DNA of 64,000 bases from Candidatus Pantoea deserta (GTDB lineage Bacteria; Pseudomonadota; Gammaproteobacteria; Enterobacterales; Enterobacteriaceae): positions 186,001 through 250,000 of the forward strand of contig NZ_RMVG01000002.1 of NCBI RefSeq assembly GCF_003813865.1. The letters are read 5' to 3'. Below the pieces are notes generated by a model that did no database searches, was not told the origin of the DNA, and saw nothing but the letters and a program-made list of their open reading frames with translations. The translations under genes were made by a program, and so were the position numbers. Of the stretch, positions 33,218-41,614 are shown one piece after another. Position 1 is the stretch's first letter. Each line of letters opens with the position of its first letter.

Positions 33218-34979
33218 ACGCTTATGGCCGACGTTAAAGCGGCTGCTGGCCTACGGCAGGCCGTGGCGCAAATCGCTGAGCGTGGCGGTGGGCATGTTGT
33301 GGATCGCGGCGGCGGCCGAAGTTACCGGACCGGTGCTGGTCAGCTACTTTATCGATCGCCTGGTGGCGAAACATCAGATGCCCTGGGGGATTGTCGCCGG
33401 GCTGGTGGTGAGCTTTATCCTGCTTCAGCTGCTGGCGGCGGGGCTGCACTATTTTCAGGCGCTGCTGTTTAACCGCGCGGCGATTGGCGTGGTGCAGCGT
33501 CTGCGCAGCGACGTTATGGACGCGGCGCTGCGTCAGCCGCTCAGCGCTTTCGATACCCAGCCGGTCGGGCAGATCATTTCGCGCGTCACCAACGATACCG
33601 AAGTGATCAAAGACCTCTACGTTACCGTGGTGGCGACGGTGCTGCGCAGCGCCGCGCTGATTGGGGCGATGATGGTGGCGATGTTCAGCCTCGACTGGCG
33701 CATGGCGCTGGTAGCGATGGCTATTTTTCCGCTGGTGCTGGCGGTAATGCTGATTTATCAGCGTTACAGCACGCCGGTTGCGCGCCGCGTGCGCAGCTAT
33801 CTGGCGGACATAAACAACGGCTTTAACGAAGTCATCAATGGAATGAGCGTGATCCAGCAGTTTCGCCAGCAGGCGCGCTTCGGCGAACGCATGAACGAAG
33901 CCAGCCGATCGCACTATCTGGCGCGAATGCAGACGCTGCGCCTGGACGGTTTTTTGCTGCGTCCGCTGCTCAGCCTGTTTTCCGCGCTGATCCTGTGCGG
34001 CCTGCTGATGCTGTTTAGCTTCTCGTCGCCGGGCGTCTTTGAAGTCGGGGTGCTCTATGCCTTTATTACCTATCTCGGCCGTCTTAACGAACCGCTGATT
34101 GAGCTGACCACCCAGCAGTCGATGCTGCAACAGGCGGTGGTGTCGGGCGAGCGTATTTTCGAACTGATGGATGCGGCGCAGCAGCAGTATGGCCGCGACT
34201 CGCGTCCGTTAACATCAGGACGCATTACGCTGCGGCAGGTCAGTTTCGCCTATCGTGCCGACCGCGACGTTCTGAGCGACATTAACCTCGATGTCCCCTC
34301 ACGCAGTTTCGTGGCGCTGGTAGGGCATACCGGCAGCGGGAAAAGCACGCTCGCCAGCCTGCTGATGGGCTATTACCCGGTGACGCGCGGCGAAATTCGA
34401 CTCGACGATCGTCCTGTCAGCGAGCTGAACCATCAGACGCTGCGCAGCGGCATTGCTATGGTTCAGCAGGATCCGGTGGTGCTGGCCGATACGCTGCTGG
34501 CTAACGTTCGCCTTGGGCGCGACATCAGCGAAGAGGCGGTGTGGCAGGCGCTGGAGCAGGTGCAGCTTGCCGGGCTGGCGCGCAGCCTGGCGCAGGGCAT
34601 TCACACGCGACTAGGCGAGCAGGGCAATAATCTGTCAGTGGGGCAGAAGCAGCTGCTGGCGCTGGCGCGCGTGCTGGTTGAAATGCCGCAGATTTTAATC
34701 CTCGACGAGGCGACGGCGAATATCGACTCCGGCACCGAACAGGCTATTCAGCAGACGCTACGCCAGCTGCGTCAGCACACGACCCTGGTGGTCATCGCCC
34801 ATCGACTGTCGACGATTACCGAGGCGAATACCATTCTGGTGCTGCATCGCGGTCAGGTTGTCGAGCAGGGCGATCACGCCGCGCTGCTGGCGCGTCAGGG
34901 CCGATACTGGCAAATGTACCAGTTGCAGCAGGCGGGGGATGAACTCGCGTCGGGCAAGGCCGTCACCGTCGCCTCCTGA
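33204..34979 (+). CDS. mdlB: ABC exporter half-transporter MdlB
   Basis: Partner of MdlA: N-terminal membrane domain, then Walker [15 protein letters not shown], an atypical signature [15 protein letters not shown] (V for the second G) and a complete Walker [12 protein letters not shown] with catalytic glutamate. The pair therefore follows the heterodimeric exporter pattern of one competent and one degenerate site. The start at 33204 ([11 protein letters not shown]) lies 14 bases inside mdlA and gives 591 residues, close to E. coli MdlB; an upstream in-frame start would add 35 residues from the mdlA overlap. Confidence 0.95.
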   Translation: MAKSKRLWPTLKRLLAYGRPWRKSLSVAVGMLWIAAAAEVTGPVLVSYFIDRLVAKHQMPWGIVAGLVVSFILLQLLAAGLHYFQALLFNRAAIGVVQRLRSDVMDAALRQPLSAFDTQPVGQIISRVTNDTEVIKDLYVTVVATVLRSAALIGAMMVAMFSLDWRMALVAMAIFPLVLAVMLIYQRYSTPVARRVRSYLADINNGFNEVINGMSVIQQFRQQARFGERMNEASRSHYLARMQTLRLDGFLLRPLLSLFSALILCGLLMLFSFSSPGVFEVGVLYAFITYLGRLNEPLIELTTQQSMLQQAVVSGERIFELMDAAQQQYGRDSRPLTSGRITLRQVSFAYRADRDVLSDINLDVPSRSFVALVGHTGSGKSTLASLLMGYYPVTRGEIRLDDRPVSELNHQTLRSGIAMVQQDPVVLADTLLANVRLGRDISEEAVWQALEQVQLAGLARSLAQGIHTRLGEQGNNLSVGQKQLLALARVLVEMPQILILDEATANIDSGTEQAIQQTLRQLRQHTTLVVIAHRLSTITEANTILVLHRGQVVEQGDHAALLARQGRYWQMYQLQQAGDELASGKAVTVAS

Positions 34980-35022
34980 AATGCACCTTTTTTGCGCGCA
35001 ATTATCAGAATGTTCCGTATCC

Positions 35023-35061
35023 CTGCACTTCTTTGAGGCCATAAGCACCAAAGAAGTGCAG
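35023..35061 (+). promoter_or_regulatory. NtrC-type enhancer site embedded in a 13-bp inverted repeat upstream of glnK
   Basis: GCACC-AAAGA-AGTGC at 35,045-35,059 fits the NtrC consensus GCACY-N5-RGTGC exactly. It lies about 110 bases upstream of the sigma-54 promoter, a normal enhancer distance. The same bases form the right arm of a larger perfect inverted repeat, CTGCACTTCTTTG (35,023-35,035) with CAAAGAAGTGCAG (35,049-35,061). A weaker half-matching site starts at 34,983 (GCACC-TTTTT-TGCGC). Confidence 0.65.
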
Positions 35062-35167
35062 CATCAGTGCTGACTCGTTTCGCTTTTTTCTCTCCCTTGT
35101 TTCCGCTGGCGATCGCAACCCGTGTCGCGCTGCATTTTGCGACGCGCGTCGCGTGCTTTTTCATTTC

Positions 35168-35183
35168 TGGCACAGCCTTTGCT
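35168..35183 (+). promoter_or_regulatory. Sigma-54 promoter of glnK-amtB
   Basis: TGGCAC (35,168-35,173) and TTGCT (35,179-35,183) give the -24/-12 pattern TGGCAC-N5-TTGC. It lies 55 bases before glnK. E. coli glnKamtB is likewise NtrC/sigma-54 dependent. Confidence 0.85.
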
Positions 35184-35237
35184 TCTGTCACTGCATATCT
35201 GAGTTGACGCCTTTGTCTACTACCCGGAGGGGATGCA

Positions 35238-35576
35238 ATGAAGCTGGTTACCGTGGTGATTAAACCGTTCAAGCTGGAGGATGTGCGTGAAGCGCTCTCC
35301 TCTATCGGTATTCAGGGGCTGACCGTCTCTGAAGTTAAAGGGTTTGGCCGTCAGAAAGGGCACGCTGAGCTTTATCGCGGCGCTGAGTACAGCGTGAATT
35401 TTCTGCCCAAGGTCAAAATTGATATCGCCATTGCTGATGACCAGCTGGACGAGGTGGTGGATGTGATCAGCAAAGCGGCCTACACCGGCAAAATCGGTGA
35501 CGGCAAAATCTTCGTTGCTGAGCTTCAGCGCGTTATCCGTATTCGCACCGGTGAAACCGACGAAGCAGCGTTGTAA
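35238..35576 (+). CDS. glnK: Nitrogen regulatory PII protein GlnK
   Basis: Trimeric PII signal protein that binds ATP/ADP and 2-oxoglutarate, blocks AmtB when nitrogen is plentiful and is uridylylated on the T-loop when nitrogen is scarce. The 112 residues include Tyr51 in the T-loop (GHAELYRGAEYSVNF) and the B-loop YTGKIGDGKIFV. Very close to E. coli GlnK in length and sequence. A GGAGG site precedes the ATG. Cotranscribed with amtB, 33 bases downstream. Confidence 0.98.
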   Translation: MKLVTVVIKPFKLEDVREALSSIGIQGLTVSEVKGFGRQKGHAELYRGAEYSVNFLPKVKIDIAIADDQLDEVVDVISKAAYTGKIGDGKIFVAELQRVIRIRTGETDEAAL

Positions 35577-35609
35577 TTTCGGCTAAGTAATCTGATGGGA
35601 TGGAAAAAA

Positions 35610-36896
35610 ATGAATAAAGCACTCACCTTGTTGGGCCTCATCAGCCTGGCGCTGTTACCGTCGCTGGCGATGGCTGCGCCTGCCGTTGCGGATAAGGCCG
35701 ATAACGCATTTATGATGATTTGCACCGCGCTGGTGCTGTTTATGACAATTCCAGGGATTGCGCTGTTTTACGGCGGCCTGATTCGCGGCAAAAACGTGCT
35801 GTCTATGCTGACTCAGGTTGCAGTGACCTTCGCGCTGGTGTGCGTGCTGTGGATTGTCTACGGCTACTCGCTGGCGTTCAGCGAAGGCAACGCCTTCTTT
35901 GGCAGCTTCCAGTGGGCGATGCTGAAAAACATTCAGCTGACCGCGGTGATGGGCAGCTTCTATCAGTATATTCACGTGGCGTTCCAGGCGTCGTTCGCCT
36001 GTATCACCGTGGGGCTGATCGTCGGCGCTATCGCAGAGCGTATTCGCTTCTCCGCCGTGCTGATCTTTGTGGGCGTATGGGTCACGCTGGCCTATCTGCC
36101 GATTGCGCATATGGTGTGGGCGGGCGGCTTTCTGGCGCAGGACGGCGCGCTGGACTTCGCCGGCGGTACGGTGGTGCACATTAACGCTGCGGTCGCCGGT
36201 CTGGTCGGCGCCTATCTGGTAGGCAAGCGCGCGGGCTTTGGCAAAGAGGCCTTTAAGCCGCACAACCTGCCGATGGTCTTTACCGGTACGGCTATCCTCT
36301 ATGTGGGCTGGTTTGGTTTCAACGCCGGTTCAGCTTCCGCCGCGAACGAAATCGCCGCGCTGGCTTTCCTCAACACCGTGGTAGCGACCGCAGGCGCGGT
36401 GCTTTCCTGGACTTTTGGCGAGTGGGCGTTGCGCGGTAAACCTTCGCTGTTAGGCGCCTGTTCAGGCTTTATCGCCGGTCTGGTCGCCATCACGCCAGCC
36501 TGTGGCTACGTGGGCGTCGGCGGCGCGCTGATTATTGGTCTGGTAGGCGGTCTGGCTGGCCTGTGGGGCGTGACCTCGCTGAAGAAAATGCTGCGCGTGG
36601 ACGACCCGTGCGACGTATTCGGCGTACACGGCGTTTGCGGCATCGTCGGCTGTATCCTGACCGGCGTGTTTGCCTCCTCATCGCTGGGCGGCGTCGGTTA
36701 TGCCGAAGGCGTAACCATGGGCCATCAGGTATGGATTCAGCTGCTCAGCGTAGCCATTACCATCGTCTGGTCTGCCGTGGTGGCCTTTATCGGCTTTAAA
36801 CTGGCGGATATGATTGTCGGTCTGCGCGTCCCTGAAGAGCAGGAGCGTGAAGGTCTGGATGTGAACAGCCACGGCGAGAACGCTTACAACCAGTAA
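35610..36896 (+). CDS. amtB: Ammonium transporter AmtB
   Basis: Inner-membrane ammonium channel with 11 helices after a cleaved signal peptide (MNKALTLLGLISLALLPSLA, cleavage after AMA). The twin pore histidines are in VVHINAAVAG and GVHGVCGIVG. The cytoplasmic tail GLRVPEEQEREGLDVNSHGE matches E. coli. The chosen start gives 428 residues, identical to E. coli; the upstream in-frame ATG would add MGWKK only. Operon with glnK; terminator follows. Confidence 0.98.
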   Translation: MNKALTLLGLISLALLPSLAMAAPAVADKADNAFMMICTALVLFMTIPGIALFYGGLIRGKNVLSMLTQVAVTFALVCVLWIVYGYSLAFSEGNAFFGSFQWAMLKNIQLTAVMGSFYQYIHVAFQASFACITVGLIVGAIAERIRFSAVLIFVGVWVTLAYLPIAHMVWAGGFLAQDGALDFAGGTVVHINAAVAGLVGAYLVGKRAGFGKEAFKPHNLPMVFTGTAILYVGWFGFNAGSASAANEIAALAFLNTVVATAGAVLSWTFGEWALRGKPSLLGACSGFIAGLVAITPACGYVGVGGALIIGLVGGLAGLWGVTSLKKMLRVDDPCDVFGVHGVCGIVGCILTGVFASSSLGGVGYAEGVTMGHQVWIQLLSVAITIVWSAVVAFIGFKLADMIVGLRVPEEQEREGLDVNSHGENAYNQ

Positions 36897-36938
36897 GCCG
36901 TCGGGGGCAGAAGAGCAGGGCGCGACAGAGTAAACATC

Positions 36939-36967
36939 AAAGGGGCGAAGATTCGCCCCTTTTTTTG
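36939..36967 (+). terminator. glnK-amtB terminator
   Basis: AAAGGGGCGAA-GA-TTCGCCCCTTTTTTT, an eleven-base-pair stem with seven T. Confidence 0.92.
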
Positions 36968-37048
36968 TTTTGCATGGCTCGCGTGCAAAGGCGAAAACCG
37001 CCTGCGAGCTTGCAGCCTTCCCTCGTCAAATCCGCGCGCGGCGCGCTT

Positions 37049-37080
37049 AAAAAGGCGCCTGACGCGCTGGCGTCTCAGGC
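37049..37080 (-). terminator. Candidate tesB terminator
   Basis: On the minus strand GCCTGAGACGC and GCGTCAGGC pair with a two-base bulge and are followed, after GCC, by TTTTTAAG. It lies 41 bases after the tesB stop. Confidence 0.5.
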
Positions 37081-37121
37081 AGGGTTCTCCTCAGCCATCG
37101 CTTTTTTCGCGCGCTGAAAGG

Positions 37122-37985
37122 CTATTCGCTGCGCTGGCGCATAACGCCTTCCTGCACCGTCGAGGCGACCAGCACCCCCTGCTGGTTATAAAACTCCCCA
37201 CGCACAAAACCGCGCGCGCCAGACGCTGAGGTGCTGACTACGCTATACAGCAGCCAGTCGCTGAAGTTGAACGGACGGTGAAACCACATAGAGTGGTCAA
37301 TGGTAGCCACTTGCATATCCGGCTCCAGAAAGCCTTTGCCGTGCGGCTGTAGCGCGACCGGCAGGAAATTGAGATCGGAGGCGTAGCCCAGCAGATATTG
37401 ATGAATGCGCAGGTCGGCAGGCAGGTTGCCGTTAGCGCGGATCCAGACCTGGCGTACCGGCTCATCCACGCGGCCTTTAAGCGGATTGTGGATCTGCACC
37501 GGCCTGATCTCTAACGGGCGTTCGGCGATAAACTTCTCACGCACCTTTTCCGGCAGCAGATGCGCCATCTTTTGCGCCAGGTCCTGTTCCGACGCCAGCG
37601 CGTCGGGTCCCGGCACGGCAGGCATCGCATTCTGATGCTCGAAGCCGCTTTCGGGAGCCTGAAACGAGGCGGTCATATAAAAAATCGGCTGGCCGTTTTG
37701 CACGGCGCTGACGCGGCGCGCGCTAAAACTTTTGCCGTCGCGCAGCGTTTCGACGTCATAAATAATGCCTTTTTTGCTGTCGCCCGGCCGTAAAAAGTAG
37801 CTGTGAAAGGAGTGAATAATGCGTTCTTCCGGTACGGTCTGTTTGGCCGCGTAAAGCGCCTGGCCCACCACCTGACCACCGAAAACCTGACGCAGGCCTA
37901 AATCTTCACTCTGGCCACGGAATAACCCCTCTTCCAGTTTTTCCAGATTCAATAAATTCAGCAGATTTTGCAGCGCCTGGCTCAT
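37122..37985 (-). CDS. tesB: Acyl-CoA thioesterase II
   Basis: Broad-specificity acyl-CoA thioesterase with a double hot-dog fold. The 287 residues are one more than E. coli TesB. The first hot-dog segment contains [13 protein letters not shown] and [10 protein letters not shown]; the second contains the catalytic-aspartate region [19 protein letters not shown]. Located between amtB and ybaY exactly as in E. coli, transcribed convergently toward amtB. Confidence 0.96.
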   Translation of the reverse strand: MSQALQNLLNLLNLEKLEEGLFRGQSEDLGLRQVFGGQVVGQALYAAKQTVPEERIIHSFHSYFLRPGDSKKGIIYDVETLRDGKSFSARRVSAVQNGQPIFYMTASFQAPESGFEHQNAMPAVPGPDALASEQDLAQKMAHLLPEKVREKFIAERPLEIRPVQIHNPLKGRVDEPVRQVWIRANGNLPADLRIHQYLLGYASDLNFLPVALQPHGKGFLEPDMQVATIDHSMWFHRPFNFSDWLLYSVVSTSASGARGFVRGEFYNQQGVLVASTVQEGVMRQRSE

Positions 37986-38185
37986 AGTGCGATCCTCATG
38001 AAGTTAACCGGCTCAGTGTGAAAGATCCGACCAGTTTCCGTCAATGAAAGAGTGCGCCAGACGCAGCGCGGCTACAGACAGGAAATATCTGGATTTTATG
38101 CCAGGATTAAGCACATAAGGCGAGTGAAACGCTGTGCTATAAAATCGCAGCCAATAATCATAGTGTTCAGATGGAGACGACATCA

Positions 38186-38743
38186 ATGAAACTCTGGCAA
38201 GTGGTAAGTGGTATTACGTTGATTGCAGCCGCCGCAGGCTGCGCCGATCACAGCAAACCGGTGCCGGTGCCGACGCTGGGGGCGAGCGCGCCGGGACAGC
38301 AGGCGGCGATTGCGCAACCTAATGTGAGCGGTTCTATCTATATACGTCAGCGCATCGCGCTGCCGCCGGATGCGGTGTTGACGGTTACGCTCTCTGACGC
38401 GTCAATGTCGGACGCGCCGTCCAAAGTTTTGTCGCAGCGTGCCGTTCATACGCAGGGCAAGCAGGCGCCTTTCCAGTTCGTGCTGCCGTTTAACCCGGCG
38501 GATATTCAGCCGAACGCGCGTATTCTGCTGAGCGCAGCCATTACCATTGATGGCAAGCTGGCGTTTATTACCGACGCGGTTAAGCCGGTCATCAATCAGG
38601 GCGGAACCAAAGCAGAGCTGCTGCTGGTGCCGGTGCCGCATACAGCGCTGCCTACGCAGCCGGGCGCGGTGACAACAGTGCCGCCGACCTCGCCGACACA
38701 GGTGACGCCGTCTTCTTCGGTTCCCGCACCAACCAGCCTGTAA
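38186..38743 (+). CDS. ybaY: Glycoprotein/polysaccharide-type lipoprotein YbaY
   Basis: Lipoprotein of 185 residues. Signal MKLWQVVSGITLIAAAAGC ends in the lipobox AAAGC (cysteine at residue 19). It is followed by a low-complexity linker and the YscW/YbaY domain (about 47-145, with RIALPPDAVLTVTLSDAS and NARILLSAAITIDGK), then a proline/threonine-rich tail (TQPGAVTTVPPTSPTQ). E. coli YbaY is similar in length. The start at 38186 is chosen because the signal peptide begins there; METTS upstream is possible. Role unknown; the domain is related to type III pilotin YscW. Confidence 0.92.
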   Translation: MKLWQVVSGITLIAAAAGCADHSKPVPVPTLGASAPGQQAAIAQPNVSGSIYIRQRIALPPDAVLTVTLSDASMSDAPSKVLSQRAVHTQGKQAPFQFVLPFNPADIQPNARILLSAAITIDGKLAFITDAVKPVINQGGTKAELLLVPVPHTALPTQPGAVTTVPPTSPTQVTPSSSVPAPTSL

Positions 38744-38747
38744 CCGG

Positions 38748-38779
38748 CTGACGGCGGGGCGGTGAAGCCCCGCCGTCAG
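38748..38779. terminator. Terminator hairpin between ybaY and atl
   Basis: CTGACGGCGGGGC, six-base loop, GCCCCGCCGTCAG: thirteen perfect base pairs between convergent stops, overlapping the atl stop codon. No T tract, so efficiency is uncertain. Confidence 0.6.
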
Positions 38780-39087
38780 GGTCGCCAGCGATACTGCTCC
38801 AGCGCAATGCGTCCGTCGTCGCTGACCTCAACGCCTTCTGCCGCCAGCGCATCGCGCTGCCTCAGCAGATCGTCGCCCTGTAGAGAGATCGCCCCGTGCC
38901 GGTTTATTACGCGATACCACGGCAGTAGGCTGCCAGGCGGCAAGCGACGCAGGACGCCGCCCACCTGGCGCGCAGCGCGCGGCGATCCTGCCAGCTGGGC
39001 AATATCGCCATAGGTGGCGACTTTACCGGGTGGAATAGCCGCGACAATGTGCCATACGCGCTGTTGAAAACTGTCTTGCGCATCCAT
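38776..39087 (-). CDS. atl: Alkyltransferase-like DNA-binding protein Atl (YbaZ)
   Basis: Binds O6-alkylguanine in DNA and hands lesions to nucleotide excision repair. It resembles the DNA-binding domain of O6-alkylguanine alkyltransferase, but the active-site PCHR motif is PWYR here (LLPWYRVINRHG), so the acceptor cysteine is missing as in all Atl proteins. The tyrosine that replaces the usual PWHR histidine is a small variation. The helix-turn-helix GSPRAARQVGGVLRRLP is present. The start at 39087 (MDAQDSFQQRV) gives 103 residues; E. coli Atl is longer at the N-terminus. Confidence 0.92.
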   Translation of the reverse strand: MDAQDSFQQRVWHIVAAIPPGKVATYGDIAQLAGSPRAARQVGGVLRRLPPGSLLPWYRVINRHGAISLQGDDLLRQRDALAAEGVEVSDDGRIALEQYRWRP

Positions 39088-39186
39088 AGCGAGACTCCGC
39101 CAGAGCAAAAGCGCTATTTTATCACAGGGACAATCAGGGGGAACGCCGGGCATTGTTCAAGAAAACAACGGTCATCGGGACGGCCC

Positions 39187-39215
39187 TTGCAATTGCCGGG
39201 TCCTTCCCTGATAAT
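39187..39215 (+). promoter_or_regulatory. ffs promoter
   Basis: TTGCAA, 17-base spacer, GATAAT, then a GC-rich discriminator (GCCCCCGCC) typical of stringently controlled RNA genes. The implied start near 39,222 leaves a leader of about 24 bases before the mature 4.5S RNA, the length removed by RNase P in E. coli. Confidence 0.75.
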
Positions 39216-39245
39216 GCCCCCGCCTTCGCAAGAGGGCTTATCAAT

Positions 39246-39358
39246 GGAGGCTCTGTTGGTCCTCCCGCAATGCTAACTTGTGAACTCGGTCAGGTCCGGA
39301 AGGAAGCAGCCGCAGCAGGTGACGCGTGTGCCGGGATGTGGCTGGCAGGGCCTCCACC
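39246..39358 (+). ncRNA. ffs: 4.5S signal recognition particle RNA
   Basis: About 113 nt, against 114 in E. coli. The ends pair (GGAGGCUCUG with CAGGGCCUCC), giving the long hairpin. The apical SRP domain with the universally conserved CAGGUCCGGAAGGAAGCAGC is present, followed by GACGCGUGUGCCGGGAUGU on the return strand. It binds Ffh and targets membrane proteins to SecYEG. Location between atl and hha matches E. coli. Confidence 0.97.
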
Positions 39359-39473
39359 ATTTTCACGCCGCAAAAATCCCAGACATCTCTTTTGATAGCC
39401 ATTCCATGGCCAGCGACGACTGTTATTCAAAAAAAGAAGGGTGTGCTACATCAGAAGAAAGGAAAACAACAGG

Positions 39474-39692
39474 TTAACGCACAAACTTCCATACCGAACC
39501 GGGTACTTTATCGTAAAGCTTATTCATAGTGAGTTCAGCCAGGCGATGATCGGCAGCCGAGTAGAATACCGCCAGTTCATCATCGGATAATTCGTACTTA
39601 TTCTTTTCAATAACGCGTTCAAGCGTGTCGATAGAGCGGCAGCGTCTCAGCCGCATCAAATAATCAGTTTTAGTCAAAGCTTGATTGTTCAT
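39474..39692 (-). CDS. hha: Haemolysin expression modulator Hha
   Basis: Small nucleoid-associated protein that joins H-NS to silence horizontally acquired and environmentally regulated genes. The 72-residue protein is nearly identical to E. coli Hha in its core: [32 protein letters not shown] and [15 protein letters not shown]. Follows tomB on the same strand; the pair is a toxin-antitoxin-like module controlling biofilm. Confidence 0.97.
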   Translation of the reverse strand: MNNQALTKTDYLMRLRRCRSIDTLERVIEKNKYELSDDELAVFYSAADHRLAELTMNKLYDKVPGSVWKFVR

Positions 39693-39715
39693 AAATAAAC
39701 CGGTCTCATGTTTAC

Positions 39716-40093
39716 CTAAATGGAATGGCTGGGTTGCTGAAGGTCAGCGCACTCTTCACTAAAAAGATTAAATAAGCGACGGGCAGAACGCTGCCACCGA
39801 TTCAGATCCTGAGCATTGATACCATAATTACTGAATAGCATAAAAGTATCGTCAAGATAGTCATCGATTTGCGTTATCAACGCTTCATCTTCAGCATGCT
39901 TTATTTTGTAATTCATCGTGAAAGAAGCAATGTGCTCAATCAAATCATTGAGCTGCAAATTGCTCTCTGAAGTAGGGTCGTTAACCCAGCCGTGATGGCT
40001 GTCGGTTAGCGTCGCCATACTTTCATCGAACAGGCTCTCGCACAGGAATTTAAGCTGGGCAATATCATGCCGTTTCGGCGAGTACTCGTCCAT
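39716..40093 (-). CDS. tomB: Hha toxicity modulator TomB
   Basis: TomB (YbaJ) counteracts Hha toxicity, reportedly by oxidising a conserved Hha cysteine in an oxygen-dependent way. The 125-residue protein starts [19 protein letters not shown], with [14 protein letters not shown] ([23 protein letters not shown] in parts) and [17 protein letters not shown] segments as in E. coli. The start at 40093 is chosen over an in-frame ATG eight codons upstream because of the family N-terminus. In E. coli tomB adjoins acrB; here about 4 kb separates them. Confidence 0.95.
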   Translation of the reverse strand: MDEYSPKRHDIAQLKFLCESLFDESMATLTDSHHGWVNDPTSESNLQLNDLIEHIASFTMNYKIKHAEDEALITQIDDYLDDTFMLFSNYGINAQDLNRWQRSARRLFNLFSEECADLQQPSHSI

Positions 40094-40242
40094 CTTTTTC
40101 CCCTCCATAGCTTGCACGGATGCCGCAGTGCGGCGAGTTAAGGTTTAGCGGCCAGGAAGCGGTTTTGAATAGCGTATAGATTTTAAGGACACATTAAATA
40201 TAAGACACAATCATTAGATTTGCTCACCTCAATTACCAAATA

Positions 40243-40596
40243 TTACAATTCGTCAGCGGGCGAGGGAGGCTGATTGTCAATCAGCTCAAACTCAAGTACG
40301 CCGGGGAGAAGCCGAAACGAAACTTGCTCTTCACGCGTAAAGGTTTCGTTTAAATCCAGACAAGGACTAAATATATGTCCATCAAATTGATAAAGCATTT
40401 TAAAACGATTACTGGCTAACTTTTCAACAGACTTAATTTTAAAACTCTCAGGAAGTAACTGGGCATGGGGAGAGTACCACTGTAAATCACCTGCCAGAGG
40501 CTGCGCTATTTTGGGAATATTCCGTTGGATAAACGCTATTAATTCTGGAAGGTCCGGGTTGTCAGGACAGATATTAGTTGCGAGCTGAAAAGACAT
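40243..40596 (-). CDS. Unrecognised 117-residue protein
   Basis: I do not recognise a family. The predicted product is soluble and acidic, with no signal peptide or membrane segment; it starts MSFQLATNICPDNPDLPEL and ends in a proline-rich acidic tail (QPPSPADEL). The middle (FKMLYQFDGHIFSPCLDLNE, then EEQVSFRLLPGVLEFEL) looks like beta strands. A purine-rich GGAAAAAGAG precedes the ATG. Its base composition is clearly more AT-rich than the core genes around it, as is the whole 39,700-40,840 stretch, which may reflect acquisition. Being next to hha-tomB does not by itself imply a function. Confidence 0.65.
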   Translation of the reverse strand: MSFQLATNICPDNPDLPELIAFIQRNIPKIAQPLAGDLQWYSPHAQLLPESFKIKSVEKLASNRFKMLYQFDGHIFSPCLDLNETFTREEQVSFRLLPGVLEFELIDNQPPSPADEL

Positions 40597-40815
40597 CTCT
40601 TTTTCCGGTTCAGTAGATTGTTAAACCGATCATTGGGCTTGTGCAACCACTTTGCAACGTTTCTCTGCGCGCCATAACCTATTGCTGCTATTTGCCTGCT
40701 CTTTTCCTTTATCAAATCAGACGAATGCCATCATAAATCTCCTCTTTACCACTCTGTGCGGATACTTTTTGAAACAAATTGACGGTCATAACCCACCGGC
40801 ATTCAGGATAGAGTA

Positions 40816-40832
40816 TTGTTATGTTATAACGT
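40816..40832 (+). promoter_or_regulatory. Zur-type operator upstream of the zinc ABC operon
   Basis: TTGTTATGTTATAACGT matches the core of the enterobacterial Zur box ATGTTATA-N-TATAACAT at 13 of 16 defined positions. It ends 12 bases before the ATG of the 34-residue leader gene and just before its GAGGTGG ribosome site, so bound Zur should block initiation. Confidence 0.75.
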
Positions 40833-40844
40833 AATGAGGTGGTT

Positions 40845-40949
40845 ATGGGGCAGAGTGGGATGCTGTTATCGCTGGGCGGACGCCTGGCTATGGCGCTGGT
40901 CATTATCGCGCTGCTGGCGCTGACAATGTTATGGGGAATGGCAGCGTGA
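40845..40949 (+). CDS. 34-residue single-helix membrane peptide heading the zinc ABC operon
   Basis: ATG at 40,845 preceded by GAGGTGG at ideal spacing; TGA at 40,947-40,949 overlaps the ATG of the ATPase gene (TGATG), so the two are translationally coupled. The product has a short polar start (MGQSG), then one hydrophobic helix containing LAMALVIIALLALTMLWG. No family is recognised. The coupling, the ribosome site and the position directly under a Zur operator favour a real gene rather than a chance reading frame. It could be a transporter accessory subunit, or simply a translational leader for the ATPase. Confidence 0.65.
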   Translation: MGQSGMLLSLGGRLAMALVIIALLALTMLWGMAA

Positions 40950-41614
40950 TGCGTTTCAGGCAACTTCAGGCCGGCTATCAGGGCGTCGCCGTCACGCCGG
41001 TCATTAATGCGCAAATCGCGCCGGGCAGCATGACGGCGCTGGTCGGCGCGAACGGCAGCGGAAAATCAACGCTGCTGAAAACCATCGCCGGTTTGTTAAA
41101 GCCGGTCGCAGGAAGCTGTGAGCTGGCGCTACCCCGTAAGGCCGTGGGCTGGATGCCGCAGCGTAGCGAGCTGGAAACGCGGTTTCCTTTAACCGTTTTC
41201 GAACTGGTTTCAACAGGCTGCTGGTCGCGCTGCGGCTGGTCCGGCGCTATCAGTCGCGCTATGCGAGGCGAGATTGACGCCGCGCTGGATGCGGTGGAAA
41301 TGGGTGAATTCGCCGATGCGCAGCCCGCCACCCTGTCAGGCGGCCAGCTTCAGCGCGTGCTTTTCGCGCGTTTATTACTGCAACACAGTCGGCTATGGCT
41401 GCTGGACGAGCCGTTTAACGGCATCGATAACCAAACGGTGAAACTGCTGATGTCTGTTTTGCAACGGCAACAGCAGGCGGGTACGACGCTGCTGGTCGTG
41501 CTGCACGACCGCCCGCTGGTGGAGCGCTACTTCAGCGACGTGCTGTCGATAGATGCCCCTGGTTGCGTCCATAACGGCGAAGCCGCGGCCTTGCTGCGGA
41601 GTCTGGCGTCATGA
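40949..41614 (+). CDS. Metal (zinc-type) ABC transporter ATP-binding protein
   Basis: ATPase of the ZnuC/TroB family, 221 residues. Walker A is GANGSGKST (residues 33-41), signature LSGGQLQRVLFARLLL, Walker B LWLLDEPFNGID and the H-loop histidine in VVLHDRP. The start at 40,949 is coupled to the small peptide stop. Its stop overlaps the permease start (ATGA). The zinc assignment comes from the upstream Zur box and the cluster A-I binding protein rather than from the ATPase itself. It is not the usual znuC, which lies elsewhere in E. coli between znuA and znuB. Confidence 0.88.
   Translation: MRFRQLQAGYQGVAVTPVINAQIAPGSMTALVGANGSGKSTLLKTIAGLLKPVAGSCELALPRKAVGWMPQRSELETRFPLTVFELVSTGCWSRCGWSGAISRAMRGEIDAALDAVEMGEFADAQPATLSGGQLQRVLFARLLLQHSRLWLLDEPFNGIDNQTVKLLMSVLQRQQQAGTTLLVVLHDRPLVERYFSDVLSIDAPGCVHNGEAAALLRSLAS

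Noticed and set aside
40652..40834. A 60-codon open frame before the zinc operon
   Set aside because: It starts at TTG with no convincing ribosome site and stops inside the Zur box, so it would conflict with the regulatory region.
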